NCBI RefSeq assembly: GCF_011386835.1 | Contig: NC_088792.1 | Coordinates: 236,102,394 to 236,166,393, forward strand | Source: Chrysemys picta bellii | Lineage: Eukaryota > Chordata > Testudines > Emydidae | Direction of reading: 5' to 3' | Length of the DNA: 64,000 bases | Shown here: positions 45,560 through 56,959 of the stretch, piece by piece | Numbering within the stretch: position 1 is the stretch's first letter | Layout of the letters: every line of letters starts with the position of its first letter | Notes under the pieces: model-generated | Database searches by the model: none | What the model saw: only the letters and a program-made list of their open reading frames with translations | Told to the model about the DNA's origin: nothing | Position numbers and translations under genes: made by a program

Positions 45560-46700
45560 CTTATCCAAGACCATGTTCACCTCATACTTATAGCATCAGC
45601 ATGGCCTCAGCAGCACTGGATTTCAACCCTCCTAGCCTGTCAGTCAGATCTCCACTGTCTCTCACTGGATCCAGCACCCATCCTTCACATGTTGGACTAT
45701 CTCCTGTACTGAAAACATCAAGGTATAGCAGTGAGCTGTATCCAGGTTCATTTGGCAGCGCTCTCAGTTTTCCATTCATCAGTGAATAACAGATCTTTTT
45801 TGCAACCTCATCACTATCAGGTTTTTGAAGGGGCTGGATAGAATATACTCAGAAGTGCAAGAACCTATACTCCTGTGGGATATCAACCTGGTATTAGCAA
45901 AGTTAATGGGGCCACTCTCTGAACCACTCATGACTTGTTCTTTACTCCACCTCTCTGCAAAGGTGGCATTTTTTACAGGGCCACCCAGAGGATTCAGGGG
46001 GCCTGGGGCAAAGCAATTTCGGGGGCCCCTTCCATTTAAAAAAAGTTGCGATACTATATTCTCATGGGGGCCCCTGCAGCAAATTGCCCCACTTGCCCCC
46101 CACTCTGGGCAGCCCTGATTTTTTATCACAATTACCCAGGTGAGGAGAATGGGTGAGTTGAGAACTCTGGTAAGAGAGGCTCCATATATGGTTTACCTTT
46201 GCCCTCAGCCAGAGTTCATGAGAAAAGTGGTTTCCAACTTTCATATTAATCAGGCAGTCTATTTGCTGACTTTCTTCATGAAACCTCATGCTCAAAGAGA
46301 TGAAGAAAAGTTCCACTCTTTAGTCTGGTTCAGATAAAAGGCTAAACCTCTTCTGACATCTAAATAATTTAGGTCATCATCATAATTGTTTGTTCTGGAG
46401 GCAGAGAGAATGAAAGGTCACCTGGTATACCTCCTAGATTTCATGTATTAGTTTGTGTTACCAGTTGGGTAATGGCACTCCATCAGCTAGAGTGCTAGAC
46501 CATTCAGGTAGTGTACATTCAGCATCTGCAGCTTTCCTGGCACAAATTCCTATTCTGGATATTTGCGAAGCACCCATTTGGTTGTCAGTGCACACATTTG
46601 CTTCTCTTTACACTATAGCCCATCAGTCGAGGGATGATGCCAGATTCGGGCATGTTGTTCAAATAGACAAAGGACTCACCTCCAGATCAATCTGCTTCTG
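45560..46700 (+). pseudogene. DIRS tyrosine-recombinase remnant, split by hAT
   Basis: This recombinase replaces the integrase of LTR elements and would join circular DNA to target sites. Sequence resembling the catalytic core flanks the insert: KVAFF before it and a block with RRMGELRTLVRE after it, where the paired arginines match the first catalytic arginine region. Later pieces are VVSNFHINQAVYLLTFF and ARVLDHSGSVHSASAAFLAQ, the last in the position of the RxH region with the arginine retained in different context. Stops and shifts make it non-functional. Confidence 0.65.
45976..46117. mobile_element. 142-bp hAT mini-element inside DIRS recombinase
   Basis: Exact 8-bp duplications ATTTTTTA at 45968-45975 and 46118-46125. 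Ends CAGGGCCACCCAGA and TCTGGGCAGCCCTG are inverted copies with one mismatch. The interior has GGGGCCTGGGGCAAAGCAAT-like and CAAATTGCCCCACTTGCC segments that I recognise from turtle repeats. Removing element plus one duplication keeps the host frame. Confidence 0.93.
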
Positions 46701-46994
46701 AGTCACCTACAGTGGCATGGACATGTGCAATCAATTGAGGAAGAAGAAATGGTTTCCTACCTTTCTGTAACTGTTGTTCTTCGAGGAGTGTTGCACATGT
46801 CCATTCCATGACCCTTCCTCCTTCCCCTCTCAGCTGGAGTCTATCCAATAAGAAGGAACTGAAGGAGGTCGGGAGTGGCTACACCCTTTATACCTGCATG
46901 CAGTGGGGTGCATGCACTTCTATTACAGGGTATATTCAGCCTTTGTCAGTTCAGCTTGTGGTCAGAGTGAAACTTCATGAATCAGCTTGTAGCA

Positions 46995-49420
46995 CAGTGT
47001 CTCTTTTTTAATGTATCATTGGTATAGGGACTTCAACCATACTTTTCCGATGCTGACCTCACTTGGATCCAGGATTCTATATCCTCAAGGCCAGATGACT
47101 CCAAAACACCCTCTTTGCAGACTACTCATGAAAAGTATCTAAAAACTTCCACTAGCGCAGAATGTAGTGACTCTTCTCTTCACTGGGGCAATTCACTATA
47201 AGTGTAAAACACAAGTGTTCTGTGGTGTACTCTTGGCACCTCTTCATGTCCAACTGCAATACAAGATGCTGGTTATTAAAACCCCCAGTTGCCTGACTGC
47301 CAGTTATATAAAAGTTAATCTCTGACTCTGTCCCATTGCAGGAGTTAGGAACCACTGGATCACTATCGTTGCAAGTTCGGGCGGACTTCTCTAGGGCTGG
47401 TGGCACAATATTCTCAGTGGAGCAGGACCCATGCCTCTGCTCCCTCCAGCAGTCTGCCGGGACTCACACTTGGCATGCTCCAGGTGTATGTGCTTGTAAA
47501 GGCTTTTGAATGTCTTGTAGATCAATTTAATTGTTGGGATAAGAGGTCTGTGTGTGTATAAGATGAGGTGGAGTTATAAAGGCTTATATTCTTCTATTTT
47601 AGAACTGATCATATTTAATGATGAAAGGCATGTTGATGCTTTAAATGGGTGCCCATAAAATTTAGTGAATAAATATAAATTAAACATTTTGTACATCTGA
47701 ACATAAAGTTAGAAAAAGAACTCAAGTTATATAAAGTCATATTTCATAAAACTTGATTAGACACTACATTCATTACCATTATTGTTATTTACAGTTATTC
47801 CACTTTGTTCACTCTCCGAGCTCTCAAGTGTGGGTTTTGGAATCCTAGAAAGTTCATACTCTAGAACCCTAGAATTTTTGTGTTTTGCCTTTGGCTTAAA
47901 TGTCCTTTTTTCAAAACTTGCCATTTTTAAAATGTTGAAATCGTTGTGGATTAATTTAGATGCACTGAGAGGGGGAAAAAGCAGTTTTTGTTTTTTGTTT
48001 TTTTGCAAAAATGGGTTTGATATCCTATGCCCAATATATAGAATAATGAAAAGCAGTTTCTTTTCCTCAGTTCAACTGTTGTATTTCACAGCAGTAGGGG
48101 GTTAGGACTGAGGATTTCCAGCCACCCACAGAGACAAATTAAGTGTATATGTTGGTTGAGTCATAACTACCCAACCTTTCCACTTTAGCTTCCAGTTCAT
48201 ACTCATGTTGTTCTGAAATCTACCCAATATTAAAAAAGGAAAAGAAAAGCAGCTGGATTAAGTTTTAGCATCTTACAGTGACCTATTCTTTAAGAGGAAC
48301 ACACTATTTCAGCTTAACCAGTTCCTTGAGAAAACCTCTGACTTTGGCATTGTAAGACTTTTATGAAATAAGATAGGCCATCTCATTAACTCACAGATGT
48401 TTGCGCCACTACTCTCACCACTTCTATTCAGAGCAAGCATCATTAATCAGCTTTCCATTAATATGTGTGGCTGTATGTTGGCAGCAGAATTCAAATTACT
48501 CAGTGCTAACAATTTAGAAATATCCTCACCACTGCATTGAATGGTGATTTATCATTACTGCAAAGGGAGTTAATTAGAGCAGAACCATAGGTGTCACAAT
48601 ATAGTCATATTTTAATGAGTTTAAAAATTCTACAAAAATATCTACAAAAAAGTTTGATGACAGCTTGATGTAATTAAATTGACTCTCACTTTTTCAAACT
48701 TTGAAGGGTAGACAGTTCCAGGCAATGTTTCAAAATCAAATCCTGTTTTATAATGCTCTGTACCATAATTACAGTTGAATAATGGAAATCAATACAAAGG
48801 CTGGAACAGGAGCTACAGAAAATGATCCTGGTTGAATCATTCATTAGTGTAATCTTTTATGTAGTATGTGAATAAAGCAGCACTAAGTGGTCTTTTGTAG
48901 TTGTTTTCTTAAAAGAGTACCATTAATAAAGCTGCAACCTGGAAGATATTTTCACAACTGTGATCTGAAATATTGTATTTCTTTAAAAAACATGTCAATT
49001 TCAAACCAAAGCCTACTCTGCAAGATGAATGGAGCTCCCCTAATAAATCATCTAGCCTTTCCACTCATGCATAAAATCATTTTAACATGCATGACAAAAG
49101 ATAACAGATTATTACACCAAATCAAAAAAGAATAATGTATTCCTATATTTTTTCAGGAAATATGTTTCAGTGGGATTCTTTGTATCTACTTAACTCCTCT
49201 ACTTTTCATGCCTTACTGCTGGAAGTTTTATGTAATAAAATACAGTTCAAGTGAAAGGAAAGTCTGATCACTGGCAACTTGGCTTTTGCCTCTGACAACA
49301 TATCTGACATAGAAAAACACAATGGGTGCCACTTTGCATCAGTACTGAATACTGAAAATAAAGAAGACCGGGGATGGCAGGAGAACAATAAGAAAATGGT
49401 GCACAGGCATTAAAAGGGAA
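46995..49420. other. Unassigned non-coding DNA
   Basis: No repeat family or coding motif recognised. Confidence 0.4.
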
Positions 49421-49422
49421 AA

Positions 49423-49463
49423 GAAAAACAATTTTAAAAACATTTGCCTAATTACTGCATTGT
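49423..49463 (+). repeat. 41-bp perfect inverted repeat, left copy
   Basis: Runs from GAAAAACAATTTTAAAAACA to CTAATTACTGCATTGT. It is the exact reverse complement of 50663-50703. The similarity stops abruptly at both edges. Confidence 0.95.
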
Positions 49464-49959
49464 CACACTTGATATAATTGCTGTGCATGGCCCTATACTG
49501 ACACCTAGTGTTAGTGGTTAGACTGCAGTGGTACAGTAAAGATGGGCAGGTAGTGAAATTTTAGACCACATACCTAAGAAAACATCAACAAAATATCTTT
49601 GGGATGTCTGCCCTATCAACTGCCTGCAAGGGTGTTGGGATGGCCATGCTCACTACCAATAGTGAGTAAGGGAAACCAACAGTCATATTGTGGAAAGTTC
49701 ACAAAGGTCTGGGAAGTAGAATGACGAAGTTTACAAAAAATTGTGAATACAGTATGGACTGTACAAATAGAACCAGTGGTGAAATAGCTTATACAATAAA
49801 TGGGCATTTACATTATTTCACTGAAGTTAATCTTTGTTGCAGATACAGCCTCTGAAAATTGTTAAAATGTGCAAGGACGTTGGCAGTCTAAAGTGACAAA
49901 AATACAGTGCTATGAAGGAAATAACCTTTGGAAATAAGGTACATTTGTATTTTTAGCAA

Positions 49960-50660
49960 GGGCCTAGAGGGTGTTACTTTTTCTTGTTAAACAGAAAATT
50001 GCAGAGCCTTGTTAGGAGGCTCAGGGGAATAGTATGCCAGGGGAGGATCTTCTCTCACAAAGGGAGTGTTGGCAAAGGCCTTGGAGAGACACTGGGAAGC
50101 CGCAGGAGTGGATTGACTTGCTGATTGATTGAGCACAGGAGTGGATTGAGCACCCCTGATAACAGGGTAAAACCACAGGGATGCAGCTCAGGGTTGGGTT
50201 CTGGAGGAAAGAGACATGCAGAGAGCCTGGGGAGAGGCAGATAGGGGCTGGGTTTCCAGGGAGAAAGCCCTGAGAGGTGTTACTCAGTTCAAGAGCAGAA
50301 AGAAACTCTTTAGCGTCTAGGAAGAGTTAAAGAGTCTGTGGAGGAGTAAGCCTAGGAAGCAGCTGGAGAAAAAGACCTTGAGGCAGGCTGAGGTAGGAAG
50401 TATTTCAGGGAGATAGCAAGGAGTCTGAGGGAGTAGACCTTAATTACTTGTTATAGGATCCCTTGTGGTAGAGGGAGGCCTTACCTGCCGCCAAGGAAGG
50501 TGTCATGAAAGTGTGAGCATAAGGACCATTTATCCCAGAACTGGGCTGTGGGTGTGGCATTGGGTCACTGGGCTATTGTTTTGTGGGACTCTGTTACCAC
50601 AGAAGGGGTGGGACTGCACATGACCTGACTGGAAGGCCGAATCATGAGAAGGAGTACAAG
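49960..50660. other. Unclassified purine-rich retroelement-like DNA
   Basis: Long runs of phrases such as GGTTGGGTTCTGGAGGAAAG, CCAGGGAGAAAGCCCTGAGA and AGAGTTAAAGAGTCTGTGGA, which I recall from turtle repeats, possibly an LTR element. No frame or LTR pair is visible. Confidence 0.35.
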
Positions 50661-50662
50661 CT

Positions 50663-50703
50663 ACAATGCAGTAATTAGGCAAATGTTTTTAAAATTGTTT
50701 TTC
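50663..50703 (-). repeat. 41-bp perfect inverted repeat, right copy
   Basis: Exact reverse complement of 49423-49463. It lies at the right edge of a purine-rich, retroelement-like segment. Confidence 0.95.
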
Positions 50704-51110
50704 CTCAGTGCCAAGCCCAGCCATCAGGGGACACACTGGTTGGTGACTCACTTTCACAATTACATAGGGGATAAAATGGAGACTTTAATGAAATGTAAGA
50801 ACCATTTCTAAATTATATCAGGAAGTAAAATATACATCTCGCCCACCCCATATTATACATGAGACTGATGCACAATTGTCATCCAGTTGCAAAACAAAAA
50901 GTATAGGGGGGAAATATCTCTTTTCTGTGTCTTGAGAAGGTTAAAAATTTTACATGTTAATACTTTCAAAAACCAAAAAGGTAAAGTAAGTGGGGGGGGG
51001 GGATTCATAAGACTACTTAGAATGAATTTTATTTAGTTCAGTATCACTTTATTTGTCAAAGAATGGCTTGGAGCAACATGTTTGCTTTTTTTCCCTGTTT
51101 CTTTCAAGAC
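50704..51110. other. Unassigned DNA
   Basis: Includes a G10-type run at 50991-51001. Confidence 0.4.
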
Positions 51111-51139
51111 AAAGTTAATGTTGCTGATGAAGAAGTCGT

Positions 51140-51880
51140 CATTATCATCATCATCATTCCCATAACTGCATTGGTCGTTGGGGCACCCTCATTGACAAGC
51201 AATCAACCAATTGTCTCCAACTCTGATGATCGTGTCAGTGCTTGAGTCTCCGTGAAGTCCATTCCTGTCCTCTTTTATGTTGTCAATCCATCTCTTCTTT
51301 TGTCTACCTCTTCTTCTCTTCCCCTGTACTGTCCCTTGGAGGATGATCTTGGATAGGCCAGATGATCTTGTTACATGGCCATACCACTTCAGCTTGCGCT
51401 TCTTCATGGTCATCAGGAGGTCTTCATATGACCCAGCGCATTGGGTGATAATGTTGCGGACCTTTTCACTAGTGATGTGGTTGAAGTAGGAGATGCCCAG
51501 GATTTTACAGAAGCATCTCCTCTCTACTACCTGTATTTTCCATTCAAGTTCTGCCGTAAGGGCTCATGTCTCTCACGCACACAGAAAAATGGAGATGAGT
51601 GCAGCAATTTGTTTGGATTCCAGGGAGATGTTCTCATTCCTCCAAATTGGCTTTAGCTCTGCCAATGCTGCTGCTGTTTGCACAGTTCTTGCCTGAATTT
51701 CTGCCTTGGATCCTTCATCAGTGATGATTGCCCCCAAATACTTGAACTGTTTCACTGTCTCCAGCTCTTGTCCCCTGACAGTGATGTGTGAGCTGATCCC
51801 ATCACGTTTGTTTGTCATCCGCTTGGTTTTGTCTGCACTGATTTCCATGCCATATTTTGATGAAGTAATAGTGCACAATT
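51140..51880 (-). mobile_element. RTE-like LINE 3' segment, reverse strand
   Basis: Reverse-strand translation gives YGMEISADKTKRMTNKRDGI, ETVKQFKYLGAIITDEGSKA, AALAELKPIWRNENISLESK (51573-51878), then, in another frame, KKRKLKWYGHVTRSSGLSKI and GKRRRGRQKKRWIDNIKE (51189-51413). This order is typical of RTE-type reverse-transcriptase C-termini. The 3' end carries an ATGATGATGATGATAATGAC simple repeat (51139-51158 on the forward strand as the reverse complement), as RTE tails often do. Frameshifts make it dead. Confidence 0.75.
51573..51878 (-). pseudogene. RTE-like reverse-transcriptase C-terminal remnant
   Basis: A 101-codon open stretch from the region after the catalytic core, ending by stop near FLCAREGHE-type sequence. 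The rest of the C-terminus continues downstream at 51189-51413 in a different frame. The palm with the YxDD-type loop is not present, so the copy is 5'-truncated. Confidence 0.7.
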
Positions 51881-51884
51881 AGTG

Positions 51885-52489
51885 ACTGTTAACTTTTTGA
51901 TTCTCTTTTGAATGAATTCTCATATCATGTTGGCACTTGTTTTTGTTTTTTGTTTTGTTTTTTTCTTTTCATTTTCTTTACAGTAACTCTTTGGAGAAAA
52001 CATTTAGAAGGCCAGAAGAGTAAAATAGGTTATGTTCTTTTATATACAATATTGATCCAGCACTCTCTGGACAGCAGTGGAATGGCTCCTATTGAATTTT
52101 CAGTGGGAAATCACCAAAGCAGACCCACCTGGTATGGATATTTCACAGACTTGTGCACAGATAGACCATGCCACCCTGTGCTGTGATGATTCCCCACAGC
52201 TCTCACAAGCTAAGGAGGGATGGGACCCCCTTGCTGTTACAAGGGCATCAGGCAGGTGTTCAGTACAGAACCTATAGTTACTTCAGGCAGTGACATTGAT
52301 AACTGACTGGAAGGCACTCTGCACTCACTCAGCTCTGACCCAATACCCTGGTATGATGTTAGGGGTTATTTTGCTAGTAGAGGCACCATCTTTTGGTTAG
52401 GAACTAAAATAGAGAGTCTGAAGCTTGCATTGCATTGCAAATTCATTGACATTTTCATCTAGCTAATTTCATGTGGTGTAAGGCCTTTC
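51885..52489. other. Unassigned non-coding DNA
   Basis: A T-rich stretch at 51938-51983 ends TTTACAG and looks like a splice acceptor, but no exon-like frame follows. Confidence 0.35.
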
Positions 52490-52497
52490 CCTACTTC

Positions 52498-53196
52498 TAG
52501 GGTTACCATATTCAAACATTTAAAAAAGAGGACACTCCACGGGGCCCCGGCCCCGCCCCCGGCCCTGCCCCAACTCCGCCCCTTCCCCGGCCCCACCCCA
52601 ACCCCACCCCTTCTCCGCCCCCATTCCAACCACTTCCCCAAAGTCCCTGCCCCAACTCTGTCCCCTCCTCTGAGCACCCCACATTCCCCCTCCTCCCTCC
52701 CGCTCTGATCTTGATTGGGGGTTGCTAAGTGCTTCCCTGCTCCCCACTTGCCCCGCAGCCCCTGCAGCCTCTATGCCCCTGCCTGCCCTGCTCCTCCTCA
52801 CCCTGCAGCCTCTGCACCTCCCCGCCCCTGCAGCCTCTGCGCCCCCTGCCTGCCCTGCCCCTGCAGCCTCTACACCCCCCCCGCCGCCTGCCCTGCTCCC
52901 CCCACTCACCCGGCAGAGGGAGAACTGCAGGCTCCACGTGGACTCAAACACTGCCGCGCTGCTCAGTGGGGGAGAGGGGAGTGGGGGAGGGGGAGGGACT
53001 CTGGCTGCTTGAGGCCCCAGTGGCTGCAAGCGGCTTTCAATCAGGCCAGGCGTCCAATCAGCCGCACCGCACTATGCATGAGGGGAAGGGGGAAATCCCG
53101 GACATTTTTTCTTGATTAGAAATCTCCCCCCGGACGGCCATTTAAAGCTGAAAAACCCGGACATGTCCGGGGAAACCCAGACGGATGGTAACCCTA
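52498..53196. mobile_element. 699-bp GC-rich non-autonomous hAT-like element
   Basis: Exact 8-bp duplications CCTACTTC at 52490-52497 and 53197-53204. Ends TAGGGTTACCATA and GATGGTAACCCTA are inverted repeats. Subterminal GGACA/TGTCC motifs (CCCGGACATGTCCGGGG near 53157) are palindromic. The core is very GC-rich with a pyrimidine minisatellite (52735-52890), so long open frames on both strands arise by lack of AT stops. Confidence 0.92.
52735..52890. repeat. CCCTGCAGCCTCT minisatellite-like array
   Basis: Variants of GCCCCTGCAGCCTCT recur about every 45-60 bp (from 52753, 52801, 52824, 52857), with TGCCTGCCCTGC between them. Confidence 0.7.
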
Positions 53197-53684
53197 CCTA
53201 CTTCAGTGTGTGGAGTTTAGCCAGACCAGGAGGGAGAGGGTCAGCTCTTGGGTGGGAGGAGGGGAGAGTTCATGCTCAGACATGCTGGAGCCTATCTTCT
53301 CCTTGTGTCTCAAAAACCACATGGGAGTGTGCCAGGGCAAAGGGCTTCTCTGCCTCCCATTAACTAGTGGAGGTGGGGGCACAGATTAGGAAAGCTGACT
53401 CTCTAACAGCTCCCCTCTTCTCAATTTAAAGCCTCCCAGGCATTCAGAAGCCATCTTGCTGCCATTATGCTTCAAAAGCCTCAGCAGCAGCAAAACATAG
53501 GAATATTGCTATTATTAGGATAACTTTGCTCCATGCAGCATGGCTATCCACTTCATACTTTGCTAGGTCTGCTTTGACTGATTTTTATCTCTTTTTTTTT
53601 TAACCTATTTTTTTGTGGTTGACTCTCTTGTTCCACCGCATGAGTGGAATGATTCTGGAGACATCTGGCCTAATGCAACACTCA

Positions 53685-54085
53685 GGCTATGTCTACACTA
53701 CAAAATTATGTTGACCTAAGTTACATCAACATGCAGCCATCGCAGTAGTTAAATTGCTTTTGCATGTCCACACTACGATCCTTGTGTCAGAAGTGCATGT
53801 CCTCCCCAGGAGCACTTGCACCAATTTAACTGTTAGTGTGGGGCATTGTGGGAAGGCTCCTGAAAGCCAGCAACAGCCGATGTAATCAATTCAGTGTCTA
53901 CACTGATACTGCAGTGACCTAACTACATCAACCTAAGTGCTAAGGCCTCTCATGGAGATGGAGTTATTAAGTCGGCAAAGCAGGCGAGTTATGCCATCAG
54001 GAGCAAAATTTCAGTGTATTCACTTAGAGTTAGATCGACATAAGCTGCCTTGCATTGACTTAATTCTGTAGTGTAGACAAGGGCC
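53685..54085. mobile_element. Second MITE with TATGTCTACACTAC ends
   Basis: Left GGCTATGTCTACACTAC and right GTAGTGTAGACAAGGGCC are inverted copies. Internal short repeats of TCTACACT and GACCTAA(G/C)T appear in both orientations. Same family group as 23885-24177 but diverged. Confidence 0.72.
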
Positions 54086-54487
54086 CGGTGAAGTGAAAGT
54101 AAAGACTTTTCAATGGACTTTGAGTCAGACTTGTACCAAGCAGGAAGTTCCTCATTTTTCCCTTCCATTTTCTTTCTGTCTTGCTAAACTTGAATTTAAC
54201 CTCTCTAGTTCACATTTACCAGGACTCAGCCTGTGTCCTGGTGAGATTCTCAGTACCGATCTCAAGTGAAAACTCTGGCCACTGTGCAAGGGGCCTAGAC
54301 ATCAAAATATTTCATCTCTTTGCAGGTAACACATGCTAAAGAGATTAAGTCATACTGAGACTCAAAAGAAAAAATTACGTCTCTGTGCAACCTGATACAT
54401 GAAAGTGGGAAAAATGCTTTCTGCAGTGGCATGACTAATTGTTTATGACAGCAAAGCTGAGTCAACAGTGCCATATATATTTTATTG

Positions 54488-55320
54488 CAGGGGGAATTCT
54501 GCACCAAAATATTAAAAATTCTGTGCACAATATTTTAAAATTATGTAAAATTCTGCACATTGTATTTGACAAAATAACAAAATATAATCATTCCAGTTTC
54601 AATTATTTTGGTAACTTATTTCAAAATACCTGTCAACAAGTATGTCAACAATACAGACAACAACCAAAAGATTCCCCCAGGAGTAAACAGTTAAAGAAAC
54701 CCCTAATACAAACCAGTTCCAGGTGTGTGGTACTGGAGGTGGCTGATCGGGGCCCCTCAGAGCCCAAACACTCACAACCCCCTCTCATCCAGAGCCCAGT
54801 CGGGGGCACTCCCTGACCAGACCTTCCCCACAGAGCTCAGCCATGAGCAGTCCCCAACCCAGACACCCTCAACTCCCTCCCCCCCAGAGCCCAGCCCAGA
54901 CACCCGCACCCCTTGTTCCTCTTGAGCCCAGCCCTGGAGCACCCCCTGGACCAGAAACCTGCACCCTCCCTTTCCCCAGAATCTTTACTCCCCCCAGCTT
55001 CTTTAGAGTCCTGCCAGGGGACATGGTGTGGTGTGGCCCTGCCCTTCCTCACCCTTTGCCAAAGCCAGGTCTTTGGGGCCTCTCCCATCCCTGGGTGGAT
55101 GAGGATCAATCCAGGCAGCCAGAGCATGCAGAGCCTCCATCCCTGCCAGGCTGGGTGCTTGACTCACTGTGAGCTGGAGAGCTGGGCTCTGAAGAGTCCA
55201 GCAGCCCCTGATGGCCATCAGCAGCTCTGCAGCCCAATTCTGTAGGGGAACATGTAATTCTGCACAGAACATTAATTCTGTGCAAATTCTGCATTGCACA
55301 GTAGCACAGAATTCCCCCAG
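54488..55320. mobile_element. 833-bp non-autonomous element with GGGGGAATTCTG ends
   Basis: Left CAGGGGGAATTCTG and right CAGAATTCCCCCAG are inverted repeats. Multiple AATTCTG(T/C)(A/G)CA motifs lie near both ends, e.g. 54523-54566 and 55243-55305, suggesting subterminal binding sites. The interior is C-rich with chance open frames. I recall this as a common turtle hAT-like element. The target duplication is not clear. Confidence 0.75.
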
Positions 55321-55545
55321 GTATAATATTTCAATGAATACCCATTTGAATTTTAAACTGAATATACTTTGACTGTGATCATCACCCTATTGTGTTCAAC
55401 TCTCCATGAATATCTTAGCAAATGGGTTTGCTGATAATAGTGTTGACCAATTAATTTTGTATTAATTTCCTAATTGCCTGTGCAAATACCTGTGATCTGA
55501 TGCAGAAAGTTCTGATCGCCCAGTTATAGAATGGAAAGAATCATG
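55321..55545. other. Unassigned DNA
   Basis: No repeat family or coding motif recognised. Confidence 0.35.
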
Positions 55546-55810
55546 GGCCAGATTTTCAAAAGTTCTCAACACCCACAATGGAGATTAAATTCTCAAAAGA
55601 GCTTACCTGCTACTTAGGCTTCTAAATGACTTTCAAAAGTGCTCAACACTCAGCAGCTCCAGAGGTTTCAGGTGTAGTACTGGGCACTGAGACCTTCTGA
55701 AAATCTGGCCACTTCACTTAGATGTCTAAATGGCAGCTGAGCTCTTAAAAATTAGGCCATTTACTTAGGCACCTAAATGGAAATGCTGAGCTCTTTGAGA
55801 AGCTGAACCC
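55545..55810. repeat. Fold-back repeat
   Basis: GGGCCAGATTTTCAAAAG near the left and CTTCTGAAAATCTGGCC at 55692-55710 are inverted copies. In between are TTCAAAAGTGCTCAACACTC and CAGCAGCTCCAGAGG. A second unit ends near 55810. Confidence 0.6.
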
Positions 55811-56425
55811 ATGTGACTTTTGTATTAAAAAGTCAGATTTCAAGTTCTGCTCAGGAATTATCTACAGAAACCATTCAGATAATTTTGAATAACAAACTAT
55901 TTGTAGACATAAGGTGGCAATTGTCAGTTACAAATTATTTGCCTGGCTCTATGGAAAACTGAATAGCATAACAATGCAATTCTACTTGGATGATAGAATA
56001 TTTTGTGGTGCCAGACTTTTATGCTGATATTTACACTACAGACTTGAATAATTGTGGTTCTAACTGTATTCTTTTCCTTCAGTCTCTTCAGGCTGTCTCA
56101 GAGTCATGATTCAGTTTCTGGCTTATTGAGGTCTAATCAAAAGCCCTCCAAACTTTCAACCTCCTTGATGTAGAATGGCTCCACAGGAATGGATGTTTTC
56201 AGTCCTGAATCACAGGAATGACTACATCTTGATATGGTTCAAAATTTGAAAAGGAAACTGGCATTGTTCCAAGGTTTGAATTCGGGAGCGAGTTTGAACT
56301 CTTTATCTATATTTGTTGTGCTTCAACATTTCTGCATATGAAACAAATTCTAACTTTTTTTTTCTTTAGGTATGTTCTAATAGTTAGAACTTGAGACATA
56401 GGTTGTTCATTTTCATGTTTCTTGT
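55811..56425. other. Unassigned AT-rich DNA
   Basis: No repeat family or coding motif recognised. Confidence 0.4.
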
Positions 56426-56429
56426 TCGA

Positions 56430-56845
56430 TTAGAGCTGATTGGAAATTGTTTGATGGGATGTTTTTTTTCTTGGAAAACACTATTTCATCAAAAGCAAAA
56501 CTTTTTGTGAAACATGACTATCCCTATAATTAAAACAAAAATCCGAATAGAGCAGTCTGATAAGGTCAAAATGTTCCATTCACATAGATACATCTCAACT
56601 TTTCCACTTCAAAACAACTTTTTTAATTCACTTTTTATTTTGCATCATATATTATTATATAAAACTTTTTAAAAAATTTTATTGAAACAAACCACTTTGA
56701 TCTAAAATGATTCCTTCCCCCGCCACCTCCAATTTTGTTTCACAGGAAACTCCAAGGTTTTTCTGACACAAAAAAATTAAACCAAAATTGTGGAATTGCC
56801 TGGAAAATCTGGATCCCATCTTGTTTGAGCTATGGCCTTTTAAAT
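56430..56845. repeat. Decayed AT-rich fold-back element
   Basis: Left AGAGCTGATTGGAAATTGTT and repeated TTTTTC, GAAA(A/C) tracts, with ATTTTGTTTCACAGGAAACT at the right, resemble a turtle fold-back family I recall. Boundaries are uncertain. Confidence 0.35.
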
Positions 56846-56959
56846 CATATTTTATTTTTATTTATATATCCCACTTTATATATATATGATCTACACCTTG
56901 TACGCCACTAGGCCTGTCCATTCAATGATTGCCTATTGATTACCAAATATTTACAAATA

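Larger units (their letters stand above)
43905..46990 (+). mobile_element. Deleted DIRS-type tyrosine-recombinase retrotransposon
   Basis: Contains, in order, a terminal region, gag-like sequence, RNase H-like sequence and tyrosine-recombinase-like sequence. Complementary ends are seen: 44035-44052 and 46875-46892 are inverted copies (17 of 18). The 18-mer TTGCACATGTCCATTCCA occurs at 43907 and 46791 and, inverted with one mismatch, at 46713-46730, as expected of DIRS terminal and internal complementary regions. The reverse transcriptase is largely deleted. A 142-bp hAT element interrupts it. Confidence 0.8.

Noticed and set aside
51938..51983. Splice-acceptor-like pyrimidine tract ending ACAG
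   Set aside because: The downstream sequence has no sustained coding frame or donor.
52520..53119. Long overlapping open frames on both strands (up to 169 codons)
   Set aside because: They lie wholly inside a GC-rich transposon with 8-bp duplications, are low complexity (Gly/Arg/Pro-rich), and exist on both strands because AT-rich stops are rare.
54439..55299. Several 60-125 codon open frames on both strands
   Set aside because: They lie almost entirely within the 833-bp inverted-repeat element, in its AT-rich end and C-rich interior; no domain is visible.
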